Source: CAYVUV01 sp964455095 (GTDB lineage Bacteria; Desulfobacterota; Binatia; HRBIN30; CADEER01). Taken from it: a stretch of DNA of 19,604 nt. The stretch's first letter is position 1. The number at the start of each line of letters is the position of its first letter. The DNA lies in assembly GCA_964455095.1 (NCBI GenBank), contig CAYVUV010000334.1:1-19604 (forward strand), read 5' to 3'. A model generated the notes under the pieces. The model made no database searches, was not told where the DNA came from, and was given only the letters and a program-made list of their open reading frames with translations. Below are positions 10,665-18,211 of the stretch, one piece after another. Made by a program: the position numbers and the translations under genes.

Positions 10665-12173
10665 TCACATGCCGAAGAAATCCATCGTGAAGTCGTTCAG
10701 GTCGACCCACACCTGCTTCAGCTTGGTGAGGTGCTCGACCATGGCCAGGCCGTTCTCGCGCCCGTAGCCCGACAGCTTGTAGCCGCCGAAGGGCGAGTTG
10801 GGCTCGATCATGTGCCAGGTGTTGATCCACACCGTACCCGCCTGCAGCCGCTTGGCGAGCCGGTGGGCGCGCTTGAGGTTGGTGGTCTGCACGCCGGCAG
10901 CGAGGCCGTAGATGACATCGTTGCCGATGCGCACGGCGTCGTCTTCGTCGCGGAACTTGATGATCGACGCCACCGGTCCGAAGATCTCCTCCTGGGCGAT
11001 CTGCATCTGGTTGTCGACGTCAGTGAAGACGGTGGGTTCGAAGTAGAACCCGTTGGCGAGCGCCGGATCCTTCGGCTGGCTGCCGCCGCAGCGCAGCTTG
11101 GCGCCTTCCTTCTTGCCGATCTCCACGTACCGCTGCACCTTCTTCAGCTGCTCTTCCGACACCAGCGGACCCATGCGGGTGGAGAAGTCGGACGGGTTGC
11201 CGACGGCGATCTGCTGCGCCCGCTCGACGAAGCGCTCGACGAAGCGGTCGTACATCGTCTCCTGGACCAGGATGCGCGTTCCCGCGGAGCAGATCTGACC
11301 GGTGTTCATGAAGACGCCGAACAATCCCTTGGCGACCGCGGTCTCCAGGTCGACGTCGTCGAAAATGATGTGCGGCGACTTGCCGCCGAGCTCAAGCGTC
11401 ACCGTCTTCAGGTTCGACACCGAGGCCTGTACGACCAGACGGCCGGTGACATGCTCGCCGGTGAAGGCGATCTTGTCGACGCCCGGGTGCTGCGCCAGCG
11501 CGGCGCCGGCGGTGGGGCCGAAGCCGGGGACGATGTTGAGCACGCCCTCGGGCAAGCCCGCCTCGGCGGCGATGCGGCCCAACTCCATCGCCGTCATCGG
11601 CGTGTGCTCGGCCGGCTTGAGCACCACGGCGTTACCGCAGGCGAGGGCCGGGGCGGTCTTCCAGGCCGCCATGATCATCGGGCCGTTCCACGGCGTGATG
11701 CCGCCGACGACGCCGACCGGTTCGCGCAGCGTGTAGCCGAGGAACTCGCCCGGGCTCATCGGCGGGCTGGTGATGCCGTGGATCTTGGTCGCCATGCCGG
11801 CCCAGTAACGGAAGACCTCGGCGGCGAGCTGAACCATGCCGCTGGTCATCAGGATCGGCCCGCCCATGTCGAGCGTCTCGAGCTGGCCGAGGTCCATCGC
11901 CCGCGCTTCGAGCAGATCGGCCATCTTGAGCAGCACGCGCGCCCGCTCGCCCGGCGTCGCGGCGCTCCACGGCTCGAACGCCGCGCGCGCGGCCTTGACG
12001 GCCAGGTCGACGTCGGCCTTGTCGCCCTCGGCGACCACGGCAACGACCGACCGGTCGTGCGGGTTGATGCTCTCGAAGGTCTTGCCCGACTGGGCGTCGA
12101 CGAACTTGCCGTTGATGAACAGCTGATAGTGGCGAACGCTCGAATCAGCGCCGGCCTGTGCGACTCCTGCCAT
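10665..12173 (-). CDS. NAD(P)-dependent aldehyde dehydrogenase
   Basis: The 502-residue product is a complete ALDH-superfamily enzyme that oxidises an aldehyde to the carboxylate. All catalytic elements are visible: N163 in ITPWNGP, K186 in LKPAEHTP (cofactor binding), the cofactor loop FTGEHVTG (238-244, with Glu-His in place of the usual Ser after FTG), general base E261 in LELGGKSP and nucleophile C295 in NTGQICSAGTR. The C-terminal region contains the usual EEIFGPV and SPFGGYKLSGYGRE motifs. It resembles betaine- or phenylacetaldehyde-dehydrogenase-like enzymes, but the substrate cannot be told. The ATG at 12173 is preferred over a GTG two codons upstream because GGGGAG is 7 nt before it. 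DUF779 follows in a likely operon. Confidence 0.93.
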   Translation of the reverse strand: MAGVAQAGADSSVRHYQLFINGKFVDAQSGKTFESINPHDRSVVAVVAEGDKADVDLAVKAARAAFEPWSAATPGERARVLLKMADLLEARAMDLGQLETLDMGGPILMTSGMVQLAAEVFRYWAGMATKIHGITSPPMSPGEFLGYTLREPVGVVGGITPWNGPMIMAAWKTAPALACGNAVVLKPAEHTPMTAMELGRIAAEAGLPEGVLNIVPGFGPTAGAALAQHPGVDKIAFTGEHVTGRLVVQASVSNLKTVTLELGGKSPHIIFDDVDLETAVAKGLFGVFMNTGQICSAGTRILVQETMYDRFVERFVERAQQIAVGNPSDFSTRMGPLVSEEQLKKVQRYVEIGKKEGAKLRCGGSQPKDPALANGFYFEPTVFTDVDNQMQIAQEEIFGPVASIIKFRDEDDAVRIGNDVIYGLAAGVQTTNLKRAHRLAKRLQAGTVWINTWHMIEPNSPFGGYKLSGYGRENGLAMVEHLTKLKQVWVDLNDFTMDFFGM

Positions 12174-12222
12174 GCTCACTCTCCCCTTTTTTGTTGGTCA
12201 GTCTGGCCGCGCGGTGGCGGAC

Positions 12223-12738
12223 CTACTTGGTCACCACGCCGCACGCGATGCGCGCGCCGGCATTGCCGGTGGGATCGGTTTTGTAATCGTCCGGACCGGC
12301 ATGAATCACCAGCGCCGAGCCGTCGGCGTCGAACAGGCTGGTCTTGCCTTCTTTCAGCGAGACGACCGCTGCCGGCACCTTGACTTTCAGGCTGCCCGAG
12401 GCGGGAATTTCGAGGTTCATCAGGTCGCCGGCGTGCAGGCCCTCCGGGTTCATGGAGCCGTGCTGCTTGCCCATCGGGTTGAAGTGGCCGCCGGCCGAAG
12501 TGAAGGGCGGCTCGCACTTGCCGGTCTCGTGAATGTGAAAGGCGTGTGTACCCGGCGGCAAATTGGAGAGGTCGAGTGTGATCGCGATCCCTTCCGGCGT
12601 CTCCTCCAGCGTCGCCGTGCCGACCGACTTGCCCGCGGCGTCGTGCAGGCTCGCCTTCGCCGTGGCAGCGCCGTCGGCGCACGCCGCACTGCTCATCAAC
12701 AACAGACCTGCGGCCACCAAACTCATGCGTGTCGCCAT
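12223..12738 (-). CDS. sodC: Periplasmic Cu-Zn superoxide dismutase
   Basis: This 171-residue precursor is a bacterial SodC that dismutates superoxide outside the cytoplasm. A signal peptide (about 1-22: basic start, hydrophobic VAAGLLLMSSAA, cut probably near ACA-D) is followed by the mature beta-barrel. Every metal ligand is present: copper H68, H70, H85 and H146; zinc H85 (bridging), H93, H102 and D105. Cysteines C75 and C166 fit the conserved disulfide, and DGSALVIHAGPDDY and GNAGARIACGVV are family signatures. The Cys at position 20 lacks the Leu of a proper lipobox, so a lipoprotein form is unlikely. AGGAG lies 5 nt before the ATG. It is transcribed divergently from the methyltransferase gene across 138 bp. 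Confidence 0.95.
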   Translation of the reverse strand: MATRMSLVAAGLLLMSSAACADGAATAKASLHDAAGKSVGTATLEETPEGIAITLDLSNLPPGTHAFHIHETGKCEPPFTSAGGHFNPMGKQHGSMNPEGLHAGDLMNLEIPASGSLKVKVPAAVVSLKEGKTSLFDADGSALVIHAGPDDYKTDPTGNAGARIACGVVTK

Positions 12739-12876
12739 GGTGTCTCCTCTTGGGTTTGGGTTGTGATTCCGCGCGGTGAAGTCGGTAGTTTGTCCCCCGT
12801 TGCGCGCGATGGCAAGCGCTCGGGTACTGGCGTCTTGTAGACCATCGCCACGGCCGATGTTAAGGGCCGTCGCGGC

Positions 12877-13584
12877 ATGAACCTGGTGCTGCTCTTCGAC
12901 GACGACTTCACCGGGGCCGAGCACGTGCGGCTGCGCGGGCGCCGGGCGGCGCACGTCACGGGGGTGCACCGCGCCGCGGTCGGCGACACGCTGCGCGTCG
13001 GCGCGCTCAACGGCCGCGTCGGCAGCGGGCGCATCACGCACCTCGCCGACGGAGTGCTGGAGATGGCCGTCTCCCTCGACGACGACGCGCCGCCACCTCT
13101 CCCGCTGACGCTCTGCCTGGCCTTGCCGCGTCCCAAAACGCTGAAAAAGGTGCTGCAGGCAGCCGTGGCGATGGGCGTCAAGCGCATCGTCCTGATGGCG
13201 ACCTGGCGGGTCGAGAAGAGCTTCTGGGAAAGCCCGGCACTGACCGCCGAGGCGCTGCACGAGCAGGTACTGCTGGGGCTCGAGCAGGGCTGCGACACCG
13301 TCGCGCCGTCGATCGAGGTGCGGCGCCGCTTCAAGCCGTTCGTCGAGGACGAAGTGCCGGCACTGATCGCCGGGACGCTGCCGCTCGCGGCTCATCCGCT
13401 TGCCGACGCCGCGTGCCCGCGCGGCGTGCGCACCGCGGTCACGCTGGCGGTCGGCCCCGAAGGCGGCTTCATCCCCTACGAGATCGACCTGCTGCGCGCG
13501 CAGGGGTTCACGTCCGTTTCGCTCGGCCCCCGACCGCTGCGCGTCGAGCACGCGGTGCCGGCCCTGCTCAGCCGGCTGTTCTGA
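12877..13584 (+). CDS. rsmE: RsmE-type 16S rRNA (uracil-1498-N3) methyltransferase
   Basis: The 235-residue product is a SPOUT-class RNA methyltransferase; RsmE methylates N3 of U1498 in 16S rRNA using S-adenosylmethionine. The N-terminal PUA-like part (AEHVRLRGRRAAHVTGVHRAAVGD) precedes the SPOUT domain with KTLKKVLQAAVAMGVKRIVLM, AVGPEGGFIPYEIDLL (GPEGGF at 193-198) and LGPRPLRVEHAVPAL near the C-terminus. The canonical knot motif LG.RILRTETA is altered (PLRVEHA), and the central segment WRVEKSFWES...EQGCDTVAP..EVRRRFKPFVEDE replaces the usual R-rich, QRxxVP-type region. This marks a subgroup found in deltaproteobacteria; the exact target could differ. The ATG has no strong ribosome site. 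Confidence 0.88.
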   Translation: MNLVLLFDDDFTGAEHVRLRGRRAAHVTGVHRAAVGDTLRVGALNGRVGSGRITHLADGVLEMAVSLDDDAPPPLPLTLCLALPRPKTLKKVLQAAVAMGVKRIVLMATWRVEKSFWESPALTAEALHEQVLLGLEQGCDTVAPSIEVRRRFKPFVEDEVPALIAGTLPLAAHPLADAACPRGVRTAVTLAVGPEGGFIPYEIDLLRAQGFTSVSLGPRPLRVEHAVPALLSRLF

Positions 13585-13607
13585 GCCGCGGCCGCCGCCT
13601 TCTGGTT

Positions 13608-13837
13608 CCTCTCCCGGTGGGGGCTTTGCACCCAAACCTTTCGTCGCCGATCGTGCCTCTCCCGTCGGGGTCGGAATCGATTCCTGTCCCAAGATTCCGC
13701 GGTTCCTAGCGGATGGCATCGACACAGGCTGCAATTCATTTCGTTTGCCCTCGACTCCGATACCGATTCCGACCCCGACTCCGACCAGAGCGCCGTTTCA
13801 ACGGTGACTTTGTGTGCAAAGCCCCCGGTGGGAGAGG
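13608..13837. repeat. 230-bp imperfect palindrome (nested inverted repeats)
   Basis: The outer arms are 29 nt each (13608-13636 and 13809-13837) and match at about 25 positions when one is reversed; the core is GGGGGCTTTGCAC. Nested inside is an exact 16-nt inverted repeat, GTCGGGGTCGGAATCG (13664-13679) against 13764-13779. The interior is not symmetrical. It looks like two oppositely oriented copies of an interspersed intergenic repeat, or a decayed miniature inverted-repeat element. No flanking target-site duplication was recognised. Confidence 0.6.
13751..13786. repeat. Degenerate hexamer tandem repeat
   Basis: Six consecutive units of the form YCGAYN (TCGACT, CCGATA, CCGATT, CCGACC, CCGACT, CCGACC) fill 36 bp. 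If translated in one frame it would give Asp/Ser-like dipeptides, but no gene covers it. Part of it forms the right arm of the inner inverted repeat of the surrounding palindrome. Confidence 0.6.
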
Positions 13838-13944
13838 AACCTCTTTCGCGAATTGCCGGGCAAAGCCCGCGGCGGGCCCTTGGCGTCGGAGCGCCGAGAG
13901 CCTATGAGTAGAGCGATGCACAACTCGCAGCGACTGGAGAGGCA

Positions 13945-15066
13945 ATGATCATCGTCATGAAGTCCGACGTGCTTCCGGATTCACCGGAGGTACGGGAGGT
14001 GGTGCAGCTGGCCGAGCGCTACCCCAACGTGCGCACCGAGGTGCGCAAGATTCAGGGCGCGACGCGCGTGCTCACTGAGATCTATCTGCTCGGCTCGACC
14101 AGCACGATTCCGCAGGAACCGTTCGAGGAGTTCCCGGCGGTGGAGAAGGTGATCCGCATCACCGAGCGCTACCGCGCCATCGGCCGGCACGCGGGACAGG
14201 CCGATGCGGTGGGCTTCGAGTACAACGGCCTGCGCTTCAGCCAGGACACGCTGCACATCTTCCCCGGCCTGTGCGCCGTCGACTCGCGCGAGAACGTCGA
14301 GACGATGTTCCGCGCCCTGCGCGATCTCGGCATCGCCACCACCCGCGCCGGGGCCTACAAGCCGCGCACCAGCCCGTACGACTTTCAGGGCCATGGCAAG
14401 GCCTGCCTGCCCTTTGTCTTCGAGCTCGCCGGCACCTACGGCATCAAAGTCATCGCCATGGAGATCACGCACGAGTCGCAAGTCGACGAGATCCGCGCCG
14501 CGCTGGCTGCTTCCGGGCAGGCGACCGGGGTCATGCTCCAGATCGGCACGCGCAACGCGCAGAACTTCGAGTTGCTCAAGGCCGTCGGCCAGCAGAACGA
14601 CTTCCCCGTCCTCTTCAAGCGCGGCATGGGCATCACGCTCGAGGAGTCGCTCAACGCGTGCGAGTACCTGGCCACGGGCGGCAATCACCGGCTCATCTTC
14701 GGCCTGCGCGGCATGAAGACCAACCTCGGCGACCCGCATCGCAACTTCGTCGACTTTGCCCTCGTGCCAGCGGTCAAACGCCTCACCCGTCTGCCGGTGT
14801 GCATCGACCCGTCGCATTCGGTCGGCAAGCGCATGGTCGCCATCGATGGGCTGCTCGACATCCACCACGTCACGGCGCAGGGGATCATCGCCGGGGCCAA
14901 CATGGTTCTGGTCGATTTCCACCCGCATCCCGAGCAGGCGCTGTGCGACGGACCGCAGGCGCTGCTGCTGCCCGAGCTCGAGCACTTCATCCGCGACACC
15001 GAGATCGCCCGCAAGGCCTACGAAGACCGCTGTTGCCTGCGCGCGCAGCGCCCGGCGGGGGCCTGA
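13945..15066 (+). CDS. DAHP synthase family protein (type I-beta, divergent)
   Basis: The 373-residue protein resembles 3-deoxy-D-arabino-heptulosonate 7-phosphate synthase, first enzyme of the shikimate pathway, which joins phosphoenolpyruvate and erythrose 4-phosphate. An N-terminal ferredoxin/ACT-like domain (MIIVMKSD..., about 1-75) precedes the TIM barrel with RAGAYKPRTSPYDFQG (134-149), MLQIGTRNAQNFELLKAVG (197-215), FKRGMG (224-229), IDPSHSVGKR (287-296) and FHPHPEQALCDGPQ (325-338). Several normally invariant positions differ: GPC is GLC (C110 kept), the CERG/RT segment is FGLRGMKT, and the metal-binding Glu before VHP is Asp (D324). It may therefore be a specialised paralog with a related substrate. 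The start is supported by GGAG 5 nt upstream. The FAD oxidoreductase follows after 58 nt. Confidence 0.85.
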   Translation: MIIVMKSDVLPDSPEVREVVQLAERYPNVRTEVRKIQGATRVLTEIYLLGSTSTIPQEPFEEFPAVEKVIRITERYRAIGRHAGQADAVGFEYNGLRFSQDTLHIFPGLCAVDSRENVETMFRALRDLGIATTRAGAYKPRTSPYDFQGHGKACLPFVFELAGTYGIKVIAMEITHESQVDEIRAALAASGQATGVMLQIGTRNAQNFELLKAVGQQNDFPVLFKRGMGITLEESLNACEYLATGGNHRLIFGLRGMKTNLGDPHRNFVDFALVPAVKRLTRLPVCIDPSHSVGKRMVAIDGLLDIHHVTAQGIIAGANMVLVDFHPHPEQALCDGPQALLLPELEHFIRDTEIARKAYEDRCCLRAQRPAGA

Positions 15067-15124
15067 AAACTGATATCCGCTGCCCCTTTGTTCCGCCTCG
15101 GTTCCTCGGCTATGGTGGCGCGCT

Positions 15125-16477
15125 GTGAGTTCTCCGCAGTACGTCGTGGCGATCGTCGGGGGGGCGACAGCCGGCGCCGAAATGGCCGGTGCGCTCGCCG
15201 CTCGAGGGGTGGAGTGCGTCGTGTTCGAGCAGAACGCGCGCCCATACGGCAAGATCGAGGACGGCCTGCCGCGCTGGCACGTGAAGCTGCGGCAGAAGGA
15301 GTACGAAACCATCAGCGAGCGGCTCGACCGCCCGGGGGTGCATTTCGTCCCGAACACCAAGATCGGGCGTGACATCGACTTTCCCGCCCTGGCGCGGGAC
15401 TGGGGGTTTACGGCGGTGATCATGGCGCACGGGGCGTGGCGCGACCGCCCGCTGCCCGTCACGGGGGCCGACGACTACGTCGGGCGCGGTCTGATCTACC
15501 AGAACCCGCTGATCTACTGGTTCAACCATTTCAATGAACGCGACTATCGGGGTCCGCAATACGAGCTGGTCGACGGCGCCATCGTGGTCGGCGGCGGCCT
15601 GGCCTCGATCGACGTGATGAAGGTGCTGCAGCTCGAGATGGCGCGCCGGGCCCTGGCCGCGCGCGGCATCGAGGTCGACATGCTGCGCCTCGAGCACGCC
15701 GGCATCCCGGCCGTGCTGGCCGAGCACAAGCTGGAATGGGACGCCCTCGGCCTCGCCGGCGCGACGCTCTACTACCGCCGGCGCATCGAGGACATGCCGC
15801 TGATCGAGACGCCGGAGGATGCCGACGCGGCGCGCCAGGAGCGCTTCGAAGCGACGCGGCGCAAGATCGTCGAGAAGGCGGTGCAGAAGTACCTGTTCAA
15901 GGTGGTGCCGCTGCACACGCCGACGGGTTTGCTGGTCGAGGGCGATCGGCTGGTCGGCCTGCGCTTCCAGCATACTACCGTTGCGGGGGGCAAGGTGACG
16001 CCGGTGGCCGGCGCGTTCGAGGATGTGCGCGCGCCGCTGATCGTCAGCTCGATCGGCAGCATTCCGGAGCCGATGCCGGGGGTGGCGCAGCGCGGCGAGC
16101 TCTACGACTACGTCGACCGCGATCTCGGCCGTCTGGCGGGCTACGAGACGGTGTTCAGCACTGGCAACGTGGTCACCGGCAAGGGCAATATCGTCGCCTC
16201 GCGCAAGCACGGCGTGCACGTGTCGGAGTACGTCATCGAGCAGTTCCTCGGCCTCGGCAACGGCCACGACGGCGAGGAGGCAATGCTCGACAGCCGCGCC
16301 AAGGGAGCAGCCGCGGCGGCGGAGCAGGTCGCCGATTGGGCCCGCGCGCGGCCGGGCCTGAGCCCAGAGCAGAGCGCCGCCGTGCTGCAGCGCGTGCGCG
16401 GCCGCCAACAGGCGGTCGGCTACCCCGGCACGTACCGCGCGTGGCTGACGCGCGTCACGCCCCCCGATCTGGCCTGA
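15125..16477 (+). CDS. FAD/NAD(P)-dependent oxidoreductase (ferredoxin-NADP reductase/GltD-like)
   Basis: This 450-residue flavoprotein has two Rossmann elements. The N-terminal FAD site is VVAIVGGATAGAEMAGALAARG (7-28), where GGATAG replaces the usual GxGPAG; the acidic end of strand 2 is VVFEQ. The NAD(P) site is AIVVGGGLASIDVMK (152-166). A later STGNVVTGKGNIVASRKHG block is like the C-terminal FAD-contact region of adrenodoxin-reductase/glutamate synthase small-subunit relatives. No iron-sulfur cysteines or membrane helices are present. The electron partner and substrate are unknown. The start is a GTG without a clear ribosome site; the nearby ATG at 15112 is out of frame. It may be co-transcribed with the DAHP synthase-like gene 58 nt upstream, hinting at a shared pathway, but this is only positional. 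Confidence 0.83.
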   Translation: MSSPQYVVAIVGGATAGAEMAGALAARGVECVVFEQNARPYGKIEDGLPRWHVKLRQKEYETISERLDRPGVHFVPNTKIGRDIDFPALARDWGFTAVIMAHGAWRDRPLPVTGADDYVGRGLIYQNPLIYWFNHFNERDYRGPQYELVDGAIVVGGGLASIDVMKVLQLEMARRALAARGIEVDMLRLEHAGIPAVLAEHKLEWDALGLAGATLYYRRRIEDMPLIETPEDADAARQERFEATRRKIVEKAVQKYLFKVVPLHTPTGLLVEGDRLVGLRFQHTTVAGGKVTPVAGAFEDVRAPLIVSSIGSIPEPMPGVAQRGELYDYVDRDLGRLAGYETVFSTGNVVTGKGNIVASRKHGVHVSEYVIEQFLGLGNGHDGEEAMLDSRAKGAAAAAEQVADWARARPGLSPEQSAAVLQRVRGRQQAVGYPGTYRAWLTRVTPPDLA

Positions 16478-16549
16478 AGGTCCGACGCTCCGACTTCCCC
16501 CTCCCACCTCCCTTGACCGCTGCGGGGGCGAGCGTCACGATCAGCGCGC

Positions 16550-17440
16550 ATGCGGTTCGGACGATACGTCTTCATTGGCTCGATCTTCCTGCTGGTGCCG
16601 GTGGCGGCGCTGGTGGTGGTCGGCATCCTGGTCCTGGTCTTCAGCCGCGCTACGGCCGACACCACCTTCGGCGTCCTGATCCTGACTTTCTGCGTCACGC
16701 TGCTGGTCGGTTCGGTGCTGCTCTTCGTCTGGCTCAAACGCGCCTCCGACCTGTCGCAGCTGCAGCTCGATTTTCTTTCCAAGGTGTCGCACGAGTTCAA
16801 GACGCCGTTGACCAGCATTCGCATGTTCAGCGAGACCCTGGCCGAAGACCGCCCGCTCACCGAAGAACAACGCCGGCAGTGCCTCACCATGCTTACGCAG
16901 GAGACCGAGCGCCTGACGACCATGATCGGACGGCTGCTCGACTTCGGGCGCATGGAAGCCGGCAAGATGATCTACCACCGCCAGCCCGAGCCGGTCTCCG
17001 GCGTGGTCGACGCGGCCCTGCAGGCCTTCGAGCCGATGCGCCTGCGCGAGCACATCAATCTCGCGACGGAGATCGACCCGAACTTGCCGCTGGTGCTCGC
17101 CGACCGCGAGATGGTCAGCCAGGCGCTGCTCAACCTGCTGCAGAACGCGGTCAAGTACGGCGGCGACGACAAGGCCATCAGCCTGGTGTGCGGGCGGGAG
17201 AACGGGCAGGTGGCGCTGTCGGTGCTCGACCGCGGGCCGGGCATTCCGCACCGCGAGCGCCGGCGCATTTTCGAGCGCTTCTACCGCATCGACGACCGAC
17301 TCAGCCGCAAACAGGAAGGCAGCGGCCTCGGCCTGGCGATCGTGCGCCACGTCGCCCAGGCTCACGGCGGTCAAGTGCGCGTGCGCAACCGACCCGACGG
17401 CGGCGCCGAGTTCTCCATCTTGCTGCCGACCATCAATTAG
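16550..17440 (+). CDS. Membrane-bound sensor histidine kinase
   Basis: The 296-residue product is a compact two-component kinase. Two hydrophobic segments (about 7-32 and 41-62) are separated by only about 8 residues, so no periplasmic sensing domain exists; no HAMP or PAS is seen. The dimerisation/phosphoacceptor domain follows at once with the H-box SHEFKTPLTSI (H81), and the HATPase_c domain has the N-box NLLQNAVKY (195-203), G1 DRGPGIP (227-233), F-box FERFYR (241-246) and G2 GSGLGLAIV (257-265). It probably senses through its membrane helices or a partner protein (inference). The ATG at 16550 lacks a Shine-Dalgarno site; TTGACC at 16513-16518 is a possible -35 element with a poor -10. 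The response regulator begins 7 nt after its stop, an obvious operon. Confidence 0.93.
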   Translation: MRFGRYVFIGSIFLLVPVAALVVVGILVLVFSRATADTTFGVLILTFCVTLLVGSVLLFVWLKRASDLSQLQLDFLSKVSHEFKTPLTSIRMFSETLAEDRPLTEEQRRQCLTMLTQETERLTTMIGRLLDFGRMEAGKMIYHRQPEPVSGVVDAALQAFEPMRLREHINLATEIDPNLPLVLADREMVSQALLNLLQNAVKYGGDDKAISLVCGRENGQVALSVLDRGPGIPHRERRRIFERFYRIDDRLSRKQEGSGLGLAIVRHVAQAHGGQVRVRNRPDGGAEFSILLPTIN

Positions 17441-17447
17441 CGATCTC

Positions 17448-18149
17448 ATGGCGAGCGAACGCGTTCTGGTGATCGAAGACGATCCCTCGATCGTCGCCGG
17501 CCTGCAGCTCAACCTGGCGCTGGAGGGCTACGAGGTCGTCGCCGCCGGCGACGGCGAGAGCGGCTTGCGGCTGGCGGAGCAGCAGCCGCCCGATCTGGTC
17601 GTGCTCGACATCATGCTGCCGGGCATGAACGGCCTCGAGGTGTTGCGCCGCCTGCGCCAGCGCGATGCCGACGTGCCGGTGCTGATCCTCACGGCGCGCG
17701 GCGACGAGGCGGACAAGGTGCTCGGCCTGCAGCTCGGCGCCGACGACTACATCAGCAAGCCCTTCAGCCTGAGCGAGTTGCGCGCGCGGCTCAACGCCTC
17801 CTTGCGCCGCAAACGCCTGCGCGCCAGCGGCCGTCCGCTGGCCGGATTCGGCGACGTCGAGATCGACTTCGACCGCCACCGCGTGCGGCGCGCCGGCAAG
17901 GACGTCGCGATGACCGCGCGCGAGTTCGCCCTGCTCGCCTACTTCGTCCGCCACCCCGGCCGCGCCGTCCACCGCGAGACCCTGCTCAACGCCGTCTGGC
18001 AGACCGACTACCTGAGCCAGCGTACGATCGATAATTTCATCGGCCGCCTGCGCGCCAAGCTCGAGCCCGACCCCGACCAGCCGCGCCACTTCCTCACCGT
18101 GCGCGGCATCGGCTACCGCTTCGAACCGGTCGGGCCGGACAAGGGTTGA
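17448..18149 (+). CDS. OmpR/PhoB-family response regulator
   Basis: The 233-residue protein is the cognate DNA-binding regulator of the kinase just upstream. The receiver domain (about 4-118) has the acidic pocket E10-D11-D12, phospho-acceptor D54 (VVLDIMLPGMNG), switch T82 and conserved K104 (SKPFS). The C-terminal winged-helix domain (about 130-228) contains DRHRVRRAGKDVAMTAREFALLAYF, a recognition-helix region SQRTIDNFIGRLRAKLEPD and the wing sequence RGIGYRFEP. Phosphorylation should promote dimerisation and binding at direct-repeat sites. Target genes are unknown. No ribosome site precedes its ATG, so translation is probably coupled to the kinase. A weak bulged hairpin (GGGTTG / CAACCC, 18143-18174) overlaps its stop codon. 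Confidence 0.94.
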   Translation: MASERVLVIEDDPSIVAGLQLNLALEGYEVVAAGDGESGLRLAEQQPPDLVVLDIMLPGMNGLEVLRRLRQRDADVPVLILTARGDEADKVLGLQLGADDYISKPFSLSELRARLNASLRRKRLRASGRPLAGFGDVEIDFDRHRVRRAGKDVAMTAREFALLAYFVRHPGRAVHRETLLNAVWQTDYLSQRTIDNFIGRLRAKLEPDPDQPRHFLTVRGIGYRFEPVGPDKG

Positions 18150-18174
18150 GCCATCCGGGCCTCCCGCCCAACCC
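18143..18174 (+). terminator. Possible weak hairpin after the response regulator
   Basis: GGGTTG (18143-18148) can pair with CAACCC (18169-18174), with a few further G-C pairs inside, and the TGA stop lies in the left arm. There is no T-tract. It is the only candidate terminator between the two-component operon and the next gene, which has its own operator-like region. Confidence 0.25.
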
Positions 18175-18211
18175 AACAACACCGCAGTCGACCGCGATGC
18201 GATTGGCAGTT

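Larger units (their letters stand above)
13585..13944. other. 360-bp non-coding gap with repeats
   Basis: No gene is supported here; short frames crossing it are low-complexity and have no ribosome sites. It contains the large imperfect palindrome at 13608-13837, the hexamer repeat at 13751-13786 and a small CGGGC-AAA-GCCCG hairpin near 13857-13869. The last 30 bp carry the ribosome site for the DAHP synthase gene (GGAG at 13936-13939, 5 nt before its ATG). Confidence 0.6.

Noticed and set aside
12174..12179. GTG at 12179 as the aldehyde dehydrogenase start
   Set aside because: The GGGGAG ribosome site is about 1 nt from it but 7 nt from the ATG two codons later.
12739..13734. Extension of the SodC frame upstream to 13734, opposite the methyltransferase gene
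   Set aside because: The signal peptide and AGGAG site fix the SodC start at 12738; the extension is antisense to rsmE.
13585..13944. Short frames in the gap before the DAHP synthase gene
   Set aside because: They run through repeats, have no ribosome site and show Arg/Pro/Ser-rich translations typical of GC-rich non-coding DNA.
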